From JBECKR01 sp040235415 (GTDB lineage Bacteria; Acidobacteriota; Polarisedimenticolia; Polarisedimenticolales; Polarisedimenticolaceae), in NCBI GenBank assembly GCA_040235415.1, contig JBECKR010000349.1:1-11999 (forward strand): 11,999 nt of DNA, read 5' to 3'. This document shows, piece by piece, positions 1 to 8,469 of this stretch. The notes under the pieces are model-generated. The model saw nothing but the letters and a program-made list of their open reading frames with translations. It did not search any database and was not told the origin of the DNA. The translations under genes and the position numbers were made by a program. The first letter of the stretch is position 1, and each line of letters begins with the position of its first letter.

Positions 1-1
1 C

Positions 2-451
2 CGCGACTCGGCGCTCGCGGCCGCGGCCGGTGGGGGGGTCTACGGCTACCCGGTCACGGGCGTGCGGGTCGCGCTGCTCGCCGCCGAGTACCACGACGTC
101 GGGCGGCCCGAGATCGCGCTCAACTCCGCGGCGGGCCTGGCGTTCCGCGACGCGCTGCGCCAGGGGGGCGGCGTCGTGCTGGAGCCGTACGGCCGCCTCG
201 AGGTCCGAACGCCCGAGGACTACCTCGGTGGGGTCGTCAAGCTCCTGAACCAGCGCCGCGCGCTCGTCGAGGACACGAGCTACACCCGTACCGCGGTGCT
301 CGTCCGAGGCGTCGTCCCCATCGCGGAGATGTTCGGCTTCCTGACGGTGCTGCGCTCCCAGACCCAGGGCCGCGGGTCGTTCTCCCTGGAGCCGCTCGAC
401 TTCCGCGCCGTCCCCGAGAACCTCGCCGCGCAGCGCCACGAGAAGCTCTAA
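2..451 (+). CDS. fusA: Elongation factor G-type GTPase, C-terminal part (5' truncated by window edge)
   Basis: This is the last 149 codons of a translational GTPase of the EF-G family, which drives ribosomal translocation in the cytoplasm. The reading frame is open from base 2 and ends at TAA 449-451. The visible protein covers the end of domain IV (GYPVTGVRVALL, then the EIALNSAAGLAFRDAL helix, where EF-G has its 'AF..A' helix) and all of domain V (LEPYGRLEVRTPEDYLGGVVKLLNQRR, then VPIAEMFGFLTVLRSQTQGRGSFSLEP, matching the EF-G signature around AEMFGYAT-LRS-TQGR). The tract GVVKLLNQRRALVEDT departs from the GD(V/I)..DLN.RRG pattern of the main housekeeping EF-G. It may therefore be a second, EF-G2-type paralogue. 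The GTPase domain is outside the window, so the exact subtype cannot be decided. Palindromic repeats follow the stop after 6 bp. Confidence 0.85.
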   Translation, partial: RDSALAAAAGGGVYGYPVTGVRVALLAAEYHDVGRPEIALNSAAGLAFRDALRQGGGVVLEPYGRLEVRTPEDYLGGVVKLLNQRRALVEDTSYTRTAVLVRGVVPIAEMFGFLTVLRSQTQGRGSFSLEPLDFRAVPENLAAQRHEKL

Positions 452-457
452 GAAGCC

Positions 458-527
458 GGGGACTGTCCCCGCAGGGGACTGTCCCCCTTCCTCTTTCGTC
501 CCCGCAGGGGACTGTCCCCCTTCCTCT
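458..527. repeat. Three GGGGACTGTCCCC palindromes, two within a 33-bp tandem repeat (REP-like)
   Basis: The 13-bp near-palindrome GGGGACTGTCCCC (6-bp arms around a single central T) occurs at 458-470, 474-486 and 507-519. The last two lie in identical 30-bp units at 465-494 and 498-527, which are offset by 33 bp and differ only in the last three bases of the period. The block fills the gap between the EF-G stop and the usp ribosome binding site. Each unit can form a short GC hairpin, and neighbouring CCCC and GGGG runs can also pair across GCA. No U-tract follows, so it is not a classical intrinsic terminator. It resembles repetitive extragenic palindromes. No transposase is present locally. 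Confidence 0.8.
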
Positions 528-582
528 CCGAAAAGCGTTACGATTGGGACGTCCGGCCCCCCGCAGGCCCCAGGAGGTCGCC

Positions 583-1041
583 ATGAGCCTGTTCGACACC
601 ATCCTGATCACGACCGACCTGTCGGACACCTCGGTGCTGGCGTTCGGCCCGGGTCTCGACCTGGCCCGCAAGTTCGGATCGAGGGTGCTCGTGGTGCACG
701 TCGTCGAGGACCAGCTCCCGGCCTACATGGACGAGTTCACCGCGGTCCCGGTGGACGCCATCCTCGAGGCCCAGACGCGGCGCGCGACGGACGACCTCGA
801 GAAGTTCTTGCAGGCGCACCTGCCGAAGGACGTCGAGGCGGAGAGGATCGTGGTCCACGGCGTCGCGCACCTCGAGATCGCGCGGGTGGCGGAGGAGCGC
901 AACGTCGACCTGATCTGCATGGCGACCCACGGCCGGGGGTTCGTGGCGCACGCGCTGTTCGGCTCCACGACCGAGCGCCTCCTGCGCAAGGCGCCCTGCC
1001 CCGTGCTCACGATCCGCGAGCCGCGGAAGTCCTCGTCCTGA
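583..1041 (+). CDS. Universal stress protein, single UspA domain
   Basis: A 152-residue cytoplasmic protein of the UspA family, which is associated with survival under starvation and stress. The N-terminal strand FDTILITTDLSD contains the family's early acidic nucleotide-contacting Asp, followed by the first helix and the strand SRVLVVHVVED. The C-terminal motif ATHGRGFVAHALFGSTTERLL fits the ATP-binding pattern G-x2-G-x9-G-(S/T), with Ala in the first Gly position, a frequent variant. The domain ends with the usual CPVLTIR strand. The length is standard for a single-domain Usp. The ATG at 583 is chosen over the in-frame ATG at 544 because AGGAGG (572-577) lies five bases upstream of it and because the protein then begins at the family's normal N-terminus. 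Its partner or client process cannot be deduced. It is flanked by the REP-like block and by the lon promoter. Confidence 0.9.
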   Translation: MSLFDTILITTDLSDTSVLAFGPGLDLARKFGSRVLVVHVVEDQLPAYMDEFTAVPVDAILEAQTRRATDDLEKFLQAHLPKDVEAERIVVHGVAHLEIARVAEERNVDLICMATHGRGFVAHALFGSTTERLLRKAPCPVLTIREPRKSSS

Positions 1042-1060
1042 CCAGCTCCGAGCGCCCCGC

Positions 1061-1089
1061 TTGACACCCCTCCCCCCGGGTCTTATACG
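1061..1089 (+). promoter_or_regulatory. Predicted sigma70-type promoter of lon
   Basis: A perfect -35 hexamer TTGACA (1061-1066) is followed, after 17 bp, by TATACG (1084-1089, four of six consensus positions). Transcription would start near 1095-1097 and give a leader of about 80 nt before lon. The spacer is mostly C and G. A second isolated -10-like hexamer, TAGAAT (1133-1138), lies closer to the gene but has no convincing -35. I see no CIRCE element or clear heat-shock sigma box, although alternative sigma recognition in this lineage is unknown. Confidence 0.6.
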
Positions 1090-1144
1090 CGGCCACCCGC
1101 CACCGCGATGGCCCGCGCGCGGTGTCGGACACTAGAATGGAACA

Positions 1145-1163
1145 GGCCGGCGGACCGCCGGCC
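1145..1163 (+). promoter_or_regulatory. GC hairpin in the lon leader, just upstream of the ribosome binding site
   Basis: GGCCGGCGG (1145-1153) is the perfect reverse complement of CCGCCGGCC (1155-1163), separated by one A. In RNA the innermost pairs open to form the loop, leaving a stem of about seven or eight GC pairs. It ends two bases before the lon Shine-Dalgarno-like GAGAGG (1165-1170). A structure this close to the ribosome landing site could modulate lon translation, possibly with temperature, but this is inference. In such GC-rich DNA a stem of this size may also be incidental. Confidence 0.45.
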
Positions 1164-1174
1164 CGAGAGGTGTC

Positions 1175-3634
<2,460 letters not shown>

Positions 3635-3660
3635 GGGGTTCGGGACGCGGGAGACGCTCC

Positions 3661-3690
3661 TTGACGATAATATCGCAACGCGATATTATC
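3661..3690 (+). promoter_or_regulatory. higBA promoter with overlapping palindromic operator
   Basis: A -35 hexamer TTGACG (3661-3666) and a -10 hexamer TATTAT (3684-3689) are separated by the ideal 17 bp. The spacer and the -10 are occupied by a perfect inverted repeat: GATAATATCGC (3666-3676), centre AAC (3677-3679), then GCGATATTATC (3680-3690). This AT-rich 25-bp palindrome stands out in very GC-rich surroundings. Its position, covering the -10 and reaching the edge of the -35, is where a HigA-type antitoxin dimer would bind to autorepress the operon. Promoter and palindrome are seen directly; binding of HigA is inferred from the family. Confidence 0.85.
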
Positions 3691-3695
3691 CGGAC

Positions 3696-3974
3696 GTGAT
3701 CGAGAGCTTCCGTTCGCCCGAGGCCCGGAGAGTCTTCGAACGGCGGTCGTCGAGGAGGTTCGCCGGCATCCAACGAGCGGCGCTTCGGAAGCTGATCATC
3801 CTGGACGCGGCGGAATCACTGGACGACCTTCGGATCCCACCCGGTAACCGCCTCGAGAAGCTGAGCGGGGACCGTGCGGGCGAGTACAGCATCCGGATCA
3901 ACGACCAATGGCGAATCTGCTTCCGGTGGACGGGCCGAGGAGCTCACGACGTCGACATCGTCGACTACCACTGA
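3696..3974 (+). CDS. higB: HigB-type toxin (RelE/ParE superfamily mRNA interferase)
   Basis: A 92-residue protein of the HigB (RelE-like) toxin family, which cleaves mRNA on the ribosome when not neutralised by HigA. Family hallmarks run from end to end: the N-terminal MIESFRS strand, a basic helical region (RRVFERRSSRRFAGIQRAALRKL), LDAAESLDDLRIPPGNRLEKLSGDRAGEYSIRINDQWRICFRW, and the C-terminal VDIVDYH. The closing His and the conserved Arg of GDRAG and of QWRICF are the kind of residues used for RNA cleavage. The start is GTG 3696, supported by the family's MI.SF N-terminus. No Shine-Dalgarno precedes it, and the -10 box ends only six bases upstream, so a leaderless mRNA is predicted. The toxin gene comes first and the antitoxin second, the usual hig order. 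The length is complete and no damage is visible. Confidence 0.93.
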   Translation: MIESFRSPEARRVFERRSSRRFAGIQRAALRKLIILDAAESLDDLRIPPGNRLEKLSGDRAGEYSIRINDQWRICFRWTGRGAHDVDIVDYH

Positions 3975-3983
3975 GGTGACGCG

Positions 3984-4286
3984 ATGACGAAGATCGCCGA
4001 ACCGATCCATCCGGGCGAGATCCTTCTCAAGGAGTTCCTCGAACCGATGGAGATCAGCCAGTACCGGCTGGCCCGAGATCTGAGCGTGACGCCGCGCCGG
4101 ATCAACGAGATCGTGCTCGGCCGGCGCTCGATCACGGCCGACAGTGCGCTTCGGCTTGCACGCTACTTCGGGACTTCAGAGCGGTTCTGGATGAATCTGC
4201 AGACGCGCTACGACCTGGAAATCGAGAAGGATCGGCTGGGAGGCCGGCTCGAGTCGGAGGTCCGCCGGCGAGTCGTGGCGGGGTAA
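3984..4286 (+). CDS. higA: HigA-type antitoxin, XRE-family helix-turn-helix protein
   Basis: A 100-residue antitoxin of the HigA/VapI family. It binds and neutralises HigB and represses the operon. The family's N-terminal HPGEILLKEFLEPMEIS is followed by a helix-turn-helix of XRE type (QYRLARDLSVTPRRINEIVLGRRSITADSALRLARYFGTS, about residues 26-66) and the characteristic FWMNLQTRYDLE segment. The start is ATG 3984, nine bases after the higB stop. Its Shine-Dalgarno GAGGTG (3973-3978) overlaps that stop codon, so the antitoxin has a strong site of its own, in contrast to the toxin. This would favour excess antitoxin translation, and ribosomes ending at higB could reinitiate here. The probable operator is the palindrome at 3666-3690. 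HigA-type antitoxins are commonly turned over by Lon, whose gene lies immediately upstream. The gene looks intact. Confidence 0.94.
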   Translation: MTKIAEPIHPGEILLKEFLEPMEISQYRLARDLSVTPRRINEIVLGRRSITADSALRLARYFGTSERFWMNLQTRYDLEIEKDRLGGRLESEVRRRVVAG

Positions 4287-4399
4287 CGACCGGCGGCACT
4301 CGGGATGTGCGCCGACGTGCTCGGCGTCGTGCTCGCTCCGTTGACCCCGAGCGCCGATGACGACTGTCGAATCGCTTGCCTGACCGCCGATCGCCTCCC

Positions 4400-5557
4400 T
4401 CATTCGGGATCGGACGGCAACTTCGTCGCCTCGGCGTTCCGCTCGAGATCGGAGGCCAGGTCGACGTCCACCCCCGCCGCGAGCAGCTCCGCACGAACCC
4501 GTTCCCGCCATTCTTCCGACTCCGGTTCGATGTCGGACAACAGGCGAGGAAGATCCCCGTAGTTCACGATCTTCGTGATCCACGGCAAACCGAGCCGGTC
4601 GTGAGCCCGCTTCGTGATCTCCGCGAGCTCTCGGTCGTAGCGCAGGCCCATCCGACCGCGGATCGCATCCGGAGGCATCGCCGAGCACCGCCGGAACGTG
4701 TAGGTGGTGTCCGACGGGAGCGGAAGCAGCCAAGCGATGAAGTGGTCGAGGAGCAGGTCCCACTCCGGATGCCTCGTGATCTCGAGCCCGTACCGGCGAA
4801 CCGGGCGGAAGAAGTCGCCGTTCGCCGCGACACCGCCCGCGAGAATCGAGATGTCGCCGGGTCGGGCGTCGCGCTGCTCGTGGGTGGCGAGGAGTCCGTC
4901 CCAGGGGCCGATCACGTCTCCGACCCTTCGGCCCTCCCGGTCGAACACCTCCTGACGATAGAGTTCTTCCATGTTGCGCGACTCGACGACCAGATAGCCG
5001 TTCGGGGTGAACGCCATTCCAGTGACGATGCTCAGCTCGCCATCCACGATCGCATCCCAGATCCGGGACGCCGGCGTCGAACGGTACCTCTCGTCGGGCC
5101 ACCCCCGGAACGCCGACAGGTCCACTTTCCAAAGCAACATCCCGTCCGGCCGGTACGCGGCGACGAAGCCGAGTAGCGGATGGGCGAAGTAGACCCGGTC
5201 GATTGCCGTGTCGCACGAGAGTCTGGGCCTGGTATGCCAGGCTTCGGAGGCGACTCCCGACGTAGGCACCGGCTCGATCCTAGAAAGGACCACGCCAGAC
5301 GGATCGGTCACCTCGATCGACGCGTCGATTTCGAACTGCCCCTGGCGCACGGCAGCGAGTTCGCCGCCCGGCAGACGGCACTGCGGACGGGGGGCTCCGT
5401 ACCCCTCTTTCCGAACGTCGGTTCCATCCAACGGGCCCTTCGCGATCACCCGCACGACGCGCGTCGGACGCGATTCCACGGAGTCGACGGGCACGTGGGA
5501 GGAACACCCCGCGAGAAGCAAACAGGTTACGGCTTGAGCGACCGCGAGTCCGCGCAT
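4400..5557 (-). CDS. Lipoprotein of unknown function, possible beta-propeller
   Basis: A 385-residue predicted lipoprotein. The signal peptide MRGLAVAQAVTCLLLAGC has a lipobox LLAGC with the lipidated Cys at residue 18, so the mature protein is membrane-anchored outside the cytoplasm. The start is ATG at 5555-5557, preceded on the minus strand by GGAG (5565-5568) at seven bases. An ATG 15 bases further upstream (5570-5572) is possible but lacks such a site. The body contains repeated strand patterns of the kind seen in six-bladed beta-propellers: IDRVYFAHPLLGFVAAYRPDGMLLWKVDLSAF, MAFTPNGYLVVESR and RQEVFDREGRRVGDVIGPWDG. No catalytic motif is recognised. The C-terminal region is Glu/Arg-rich and helical. 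It lies 94 bp downstream of the alpha/beta hydrolase on the same strand and may be co-transcribed with it. It is convergent with higBA, with 113 bp between the stops. Confidence 0.7.
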   Translation of the reverse strand: MRGLAVAQAVTCLLLAGCSSHVPVDSVESRPTRVVRVIAKGPLDGTDVRKEGYGAPRPQCRLPGGELAAVRQGQFEIDASIEVTDPSGVVLSRIEPVPTSGVASEAWHTRPRLSCDTAIDRVYFAHPLLGFVAAYRPDGMLLWKVDLSAFRGWPDERYRSTPASRIWDAIVDGELSIVTGMAFTPNGYLVVESRNMEELYRQEVFDREGRRVGDVIGPWDGLLATHEQRDARPGDISILAGGVAANGDFFRPVRRYGLEITRHPEWDLLLDHFIAWLLPLPSDTTYTFRRCSAMPPDAIRGRMGLRYDRELAEITKRAHDRLGLPWITKIVNYGDLPRLLSDIEPESEEWRERVRAELLAAGVDVDLASDLERNAEATKLPSDPE

Positions 5558-5651
5558 ACCTTCGCTCCGCATGTCCAATCCGGCAAGCGCCCTCGAAGCC
5601 GGAGGCCGACCGTCGCTTCGAATAGGTACCACGATCTGCCAACGGGCTCCG

Positions 5652-6677
5652 TCACACCCCGCCGGTCTCCTCCAGGAACGCGACCGTGTCGTGCAGGATG
5701 CGGTTGCGGTAGAGGAACAGGGTGGCGTGGCCGGTGGGGAGCACGAGGGAGCGCATCGGGCCGAGCGCCTCCTCCAAGCGCTCGAGCGAGGGCGACGGGT
5801 CGACGGGGTCGAACTCGCCGCGGACGTAGAGCGTCGGGCGGCCGCGAAGCCGGGGGACATGGCGCTCGAGCTGCAGGCTGTCGGTCATGACCCACAGCTT
5901 GCTCTCGTCGATGCCGACGCGGCGCATGCCCTCGAGGATGCCGTCGCCCAGAACGCCGCGCGTCAGGCCGTAGGCGTAACGGTTGGTGCACGCCATGGTG
6001 ACGATCGGGAGGTCGACGTCGCCGGCCGCGGCCAGCATCAGGGTTTGGAACGCGCCGAAGCTGTAACCGACGACCCCCGTGACCTCGAGCCCTAGACGCT
6101 CGGCGAGGACGGTGCGGACCGCCCGTTGGTCCGAGCCCCACTGCCGGATCGCCCGGAACAGGCGGTACGGGTTCGGATTGATCGTCGACTCGCCGGGGAA
6201 CTCGCCCGCCGGCGTGCGCGAGAAGTGGTTCGGCGCGGCCATCATCGCGACCGGGACGCGGCGGATCAGCGCGTCGAGGAACCACAGCCACTTGTCCCAC
6301 TCGCTCTGGTAGACCGGGTGGTGGAACAGCACCGCGCGGCCCTGCGCGGGGGCCTCGGCGCGGCGTGCCAGCAGGACCTCGACGCGGTCGGTCGGCCGGT
6401 CACGCGGAGCGAGCGGGGAGTCGAAGTACAGTCGCTCGACGACGGTGCCCCTGTCGCGGCGCGGGGCCGGGAGGTGCACGACGTTGCCGGCCGGCGGGAC
6501 GCCGTCAGGGCGGACGAACGCCAGGAGGTCTCGGTTCGCCTCGGCGCAGCGCGCCTCGGCCTCCGCGAGGCCGCCGGCGTCGAAGTACGACAACGGGTCG
6601 CGGTAGCGGTCGATGCCGCGCAGGCGCGCGCCCATGCGCAGCATGCTCTCGAGGGCGGTGACGATCATCGGGGCCAT
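5652..6677 (-). CDS. Alpha/beta hydrolase-fold protein
   Basis: A 341-residue protein with a complete alpha/beta hydrolase triad pattern. The nucleophile elbow is GYSFG (S206), and it is preceded by the helix RAVRTVLAERLGLEVT and the strand VTGVVGYSF. The acid is probably D290 in LYVRGEFDPVDP, and the base H317 in VLPTGHATLF. The oxyanion region would be AVLFHHPVYQSEWDKW (about 115-130). The segment MMAAPNHFSRTPAGEFPGESTINPNP suggests a family-specific lid or cap. The fold resembles large alpha/beta hydrolases of the ABHD18/DUF2048 kind, but that assignment is from memory of the motif layout and is tentative. The substrate is unknown. There is no clear signal peptide or lipobox, so it is probably cytoplasmic. 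The start is ATG 6675-6677, with only a weak CAGG upstream; a second ATG lies nine bases inside. It is divergent from cstA, sharing a 107-bp intergenic region. Confidence 0.8.
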   Translation of the reverse strand: MAPMIVTALESMLRMGARLRGIDRYRDPLSYFDAGGLAEAEARCAEANRDLLAFVRPDGVPPAGNVVHLPAPRRDRGTVVERLYFDSPLAPRDRPTDRVEVLLARRAEAPAQGRAVLFHHPVYQSEWDKWLWFLDALIRRVPVAMMAAPNHFSRTPAGEFPGESTINPNPYRLFRAIRQWGSDQRAVRTVLAERLGLEVTGVVGYSFGAFQTLMLAAAGDVDLPIVTMACTNRYAYGLTRGVLGDGILEGMRRVGIDESKLWVMTDSLQLERHVPRLRGRPTLYVRGEFDPVDPSPSLERLEEALGPMRSLVLPTGHATLFLYRNRILHDTVAFLEETGGV

Positions 6678-6784
6678 GTGCCTGAAGACTACCTTCGGGC
6701 GCCGCGTGCGGCCACCGCGAAACGGAGTCCGCGAATCCGGGTTACACTCGACGGCCGTCCGCCCGGGGGGACGGGGGAGGACGC
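6678..6784. promoter_or_regulatory. Divergent intergenic region between the hydrolase and cstA
   Basis: These 107 bp separate two divergent starts and must hold promoters for both units. The best plus-strand candidate is a -10-like TACACT (6743-6748), but no recognisable -35 stands 16-18 bp before it. The only strong signal is the cstA Shine-Dalgarno GGAGG (6776-6780). No convincing inverted repeat or operator was seen. Confidence 0.35.
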
Positions 6785-8458
6785 ATGGCGGTCGCGGCCG
6801 TCGCGGCGTGTCTCGGGCTGTACGTCGCCGGCTACCTGCTGTACGCGCGCTGGCTCGCCCGCAAGGTGTTCGGGTTGAGGGCCGGGGTGCCGACGCCGGC
6901 GCACGCGCTCGAGGACGGCATCGACTACGTCCCGACGCACCGCGCCGTGCTGTTCGGGCACCACTACGCCTCGATCACCGGGCTCTCGCCGATGCTCGGC
7001 CCCGCGATCGCGGTCATCTGGGGCTGGGTCCCCGCGATGCTGTGGGTCGTGCTCGGGGCGGTGCTCGTCGGCTGCGTCCACGACTTCGGCGCGCTCGTCG
7101 TGTCCGTGCGGGCGCGGGGGATGTCGATCGGGGTGGTGGCGGAGCGTCTCGTCGGCCCGCGCGCCAAGTCGCTGCTTCACGCCATCATCTTCTTCGGGGT
7201 CGCGCTCGCCATGGGGGTGTTCGCCTCCGTGCTCGCGGTCCTGTTCTCCCCGGCGCTCTACCCCCAGTCGGTCGTCCCGTCGGTCGTGATCCTGGTCCTC
7301 GCGATCGCGCTCGGCCGGGGAGGGCGCGGGCGCGGGCGGCCGCCGTGGGGCTGGACGGCCGCGGCGTTCGGCGTCGTGCTCGTGGTCGTCGCGGTCGCCG
7401 ACCGGTTCGCGATCGCGTGGGACTCGGCGGCCGGATGGACCTGGGCGCTGCTTGCGTATGCGTTCGCGGCGTCGGTCCTGCCGGTCTGGAGCCTGCTGCA
7501 GCCGCGCGACTTCCTGAACTCGTTGCTGCTGTACCTCGGCCTCGGCGCGACCTACCTCGGGTTCTTCGCGCTGCGGCCGGAGTTCGTCGCGCCCGCGGTG
7601 GCGCTCCGGCCGGAGGGAGCGCCGCCGATCTTCCCGTTCGTGTTCATCGTCATCGCGTGCGGTGCTGCCTCCGGGTTCCACGCGCTCGTCGCCTCGGGGA
7701 CGACCGCGAAGCAGCTCGACCGCGAGACCGATGCCCGGCCGGTCGGGTACGGCGGGATGATCGGGGAGTCGCTGCTGGGGCTCGCGGCGGTCGTCGCCTG
7801 CACCGCCGGGTTCGCCGACGCCGGCGCGTGGTCGGCGCACTACGCCACCTGGGGCGGGGCGGAAGGGCTGTCCGCCACGATGGAGGCGTTCATCGAGGGC
7901 AGCACGCGATTCGTGGCGGCCCTCGGCGTGCCCGACGAGGTCGGGCGCAACCTGATCGCGGTCGTGGTCGTGAGCTTCGCCCTGACGACGCTCGACTCGG
8001 CGACGCGCCTGCTGCGCTACAACGTGGAGGAGATCGGCGAGACGGTCCGTCTGCGGCCGCTCGGGAACCGCTACGTGTCGACCTCGGTCGCGGTCGGGGC
8101 GATCGCGTTCTTCGCGTTCTACCGCGTCGACGGGCGCCCCGCCGGGCTCGTGCTGTGGCAGCTGTTCGGGGCGACCAACCAGCTGCTCGCGGGGCTGGCG
8201 CTCCTCGTCGTCGGGCTCTACCTTCTCCGACGCGGCCGCAACGCCTGGCCGTACCTCCTGCCGATGGCGTTCATGCTGGCGAGCACTCTGACCGCGATGG
8301 CGCTCCAGATCCGGGGCTGGGCGCGCGACCGCGAGGTCGGCTTGCTCGCGATCGGCGGGGCGATCGCGGCGATCGGCGTGTGGCTCGTGGTGGAGGCGGC
8401 CCTCGCGGTGCGGCGGCACCGCGGAAAGCCGCCCGAGCCGCGGCTCGACCTCGGCTGA
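6785..8458 (+). CDS. cstA: CstA-family membrane transporter (carbon starvation protein A)
   Basis: A 557-residue polytopic inner-membrane protein of the CstA family. Characterised members import pyruvate or are linked to peptide use in starvation. Family landmarks are GHHYASITGLSPMLGPAIAVIWGW (from about residue 58), VGCVHDFGALVVSVRARGMSIG, the central GAASGFHALVASGTTAKQL, and late FALTTLDSATRLLRYNVEE followed by LWQLFGATNQLLAGLALL. Many hydrophobic segments are visible from residue 2 onward, interrupted by an Arg/Gly-rich loop (ALGRGGRGRGRPPWGW). It is shorter than E. coli CstA (about 700 residues) but within the range of compact family members. The start is ATG 6785, preceded by GGAGG (6776-6780) at four bases. 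The next gene begins 11 bp after the stop, so cstA heads a three-gene operon. The substrate in this organism is inferred only from the family. Confidence 0.92.
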   Translation: MAVAAVAACLGLYVAGYLLYARWLARKVFGLRAGVPTPAHALEDGIDYVPTHRAVLFGHHYASITGLSPMLGPAIAVIWGWVPAMLWVVLGAVLVGCVHDFGALVVSVRARGMSIGVVAERLVGPRAKSLLHAIIFFGVALAMGVFASVLAVLFSPALYPQSVVPSVVILVLAIALGRGGRGRGRPPWGWTAAAFGVVLVVVAVADRFAIAWDSAAGWTWALLAYAFAASVLPVWSLLQPRDFLNSLLLYLGLGATYLGFFALRPEFVAPAVALRPEGAPPIFPFVFIVIACGAASGFHALVASGTTAKQLDRETDARPVGYGGMIGESLLGLAAVVACTAGFADAGAWSAHYATWGGAEGLSATMEAFIEGSTRFVAALGVPDEVGRNLIAVVVVSFALTTLDSATRLLRYNVEEIGETVRLRPLGNRYVSTSVAVGAIAFFAFYRVDGRPAGLVLWQLFGATNQLLAGLALLVVGLYLLRRGRNAWPYLLPMAFMLASTLTAMALQIRGWARDREVGLLAIGGAIAAIGVWLVVEAALAVRRHRGKPPEPRLDLG

Positions 8459-8469
8459 CGGAGCCGGCG

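Noticed and set aside
458..527. CRISPR array
   Set aside because: There are only two full repeat units, with a spacer of three bases and no cas genes. The units are palindromic tandem repeats.
539..544. TACGAT as a -10 box for usp
   Set aside because: It is well placed relative to the usp start, but no -35-like hexamer stands 16-18 bp upstream. The upstream DNA is the repeat block, so the evidence is too weak to annotate.
4287..4399. Intergenic DNA between convergent higA and the lipoprotein gene
   Set aside because: I looked for a terminator hairpin, small gene or repeat and saw nothing convincing.
4376..5176. A 266-residue plus-strand open frame opposite the lipoprotein gene
   Set aside because: Arg/Pro/His-rich and without structure. 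The minus-strand protein has a signal peptide, a lipobox and a ribosome binding site, so it is the real gene.
5593..5621. 7-bp inverted repeat TCGAAGC / GCTTCGA between the hydrolase and lipoprotein genes
   Set aside because: The 15-base loop and lack of a T-run make it a poor terminator, and an isolated 7-bp match is within chance for this composition.
5558..5860. Upstream extension of the lipoprotein frame
   Set aside because: It overlaps the end of the alpha/beta hydrolase, is Ser/Arg/Ala low-complexity, and would place the signal peptide internally.
6613..8469. A long N-terminal extension of the asnB reading frame
   Set aside because: The frame is open by GC bias only. The extension overlaps all of cstA, is Arg/Gly/Ala-rich, and would bury the catalytic Cys2 that must be N-terminal.
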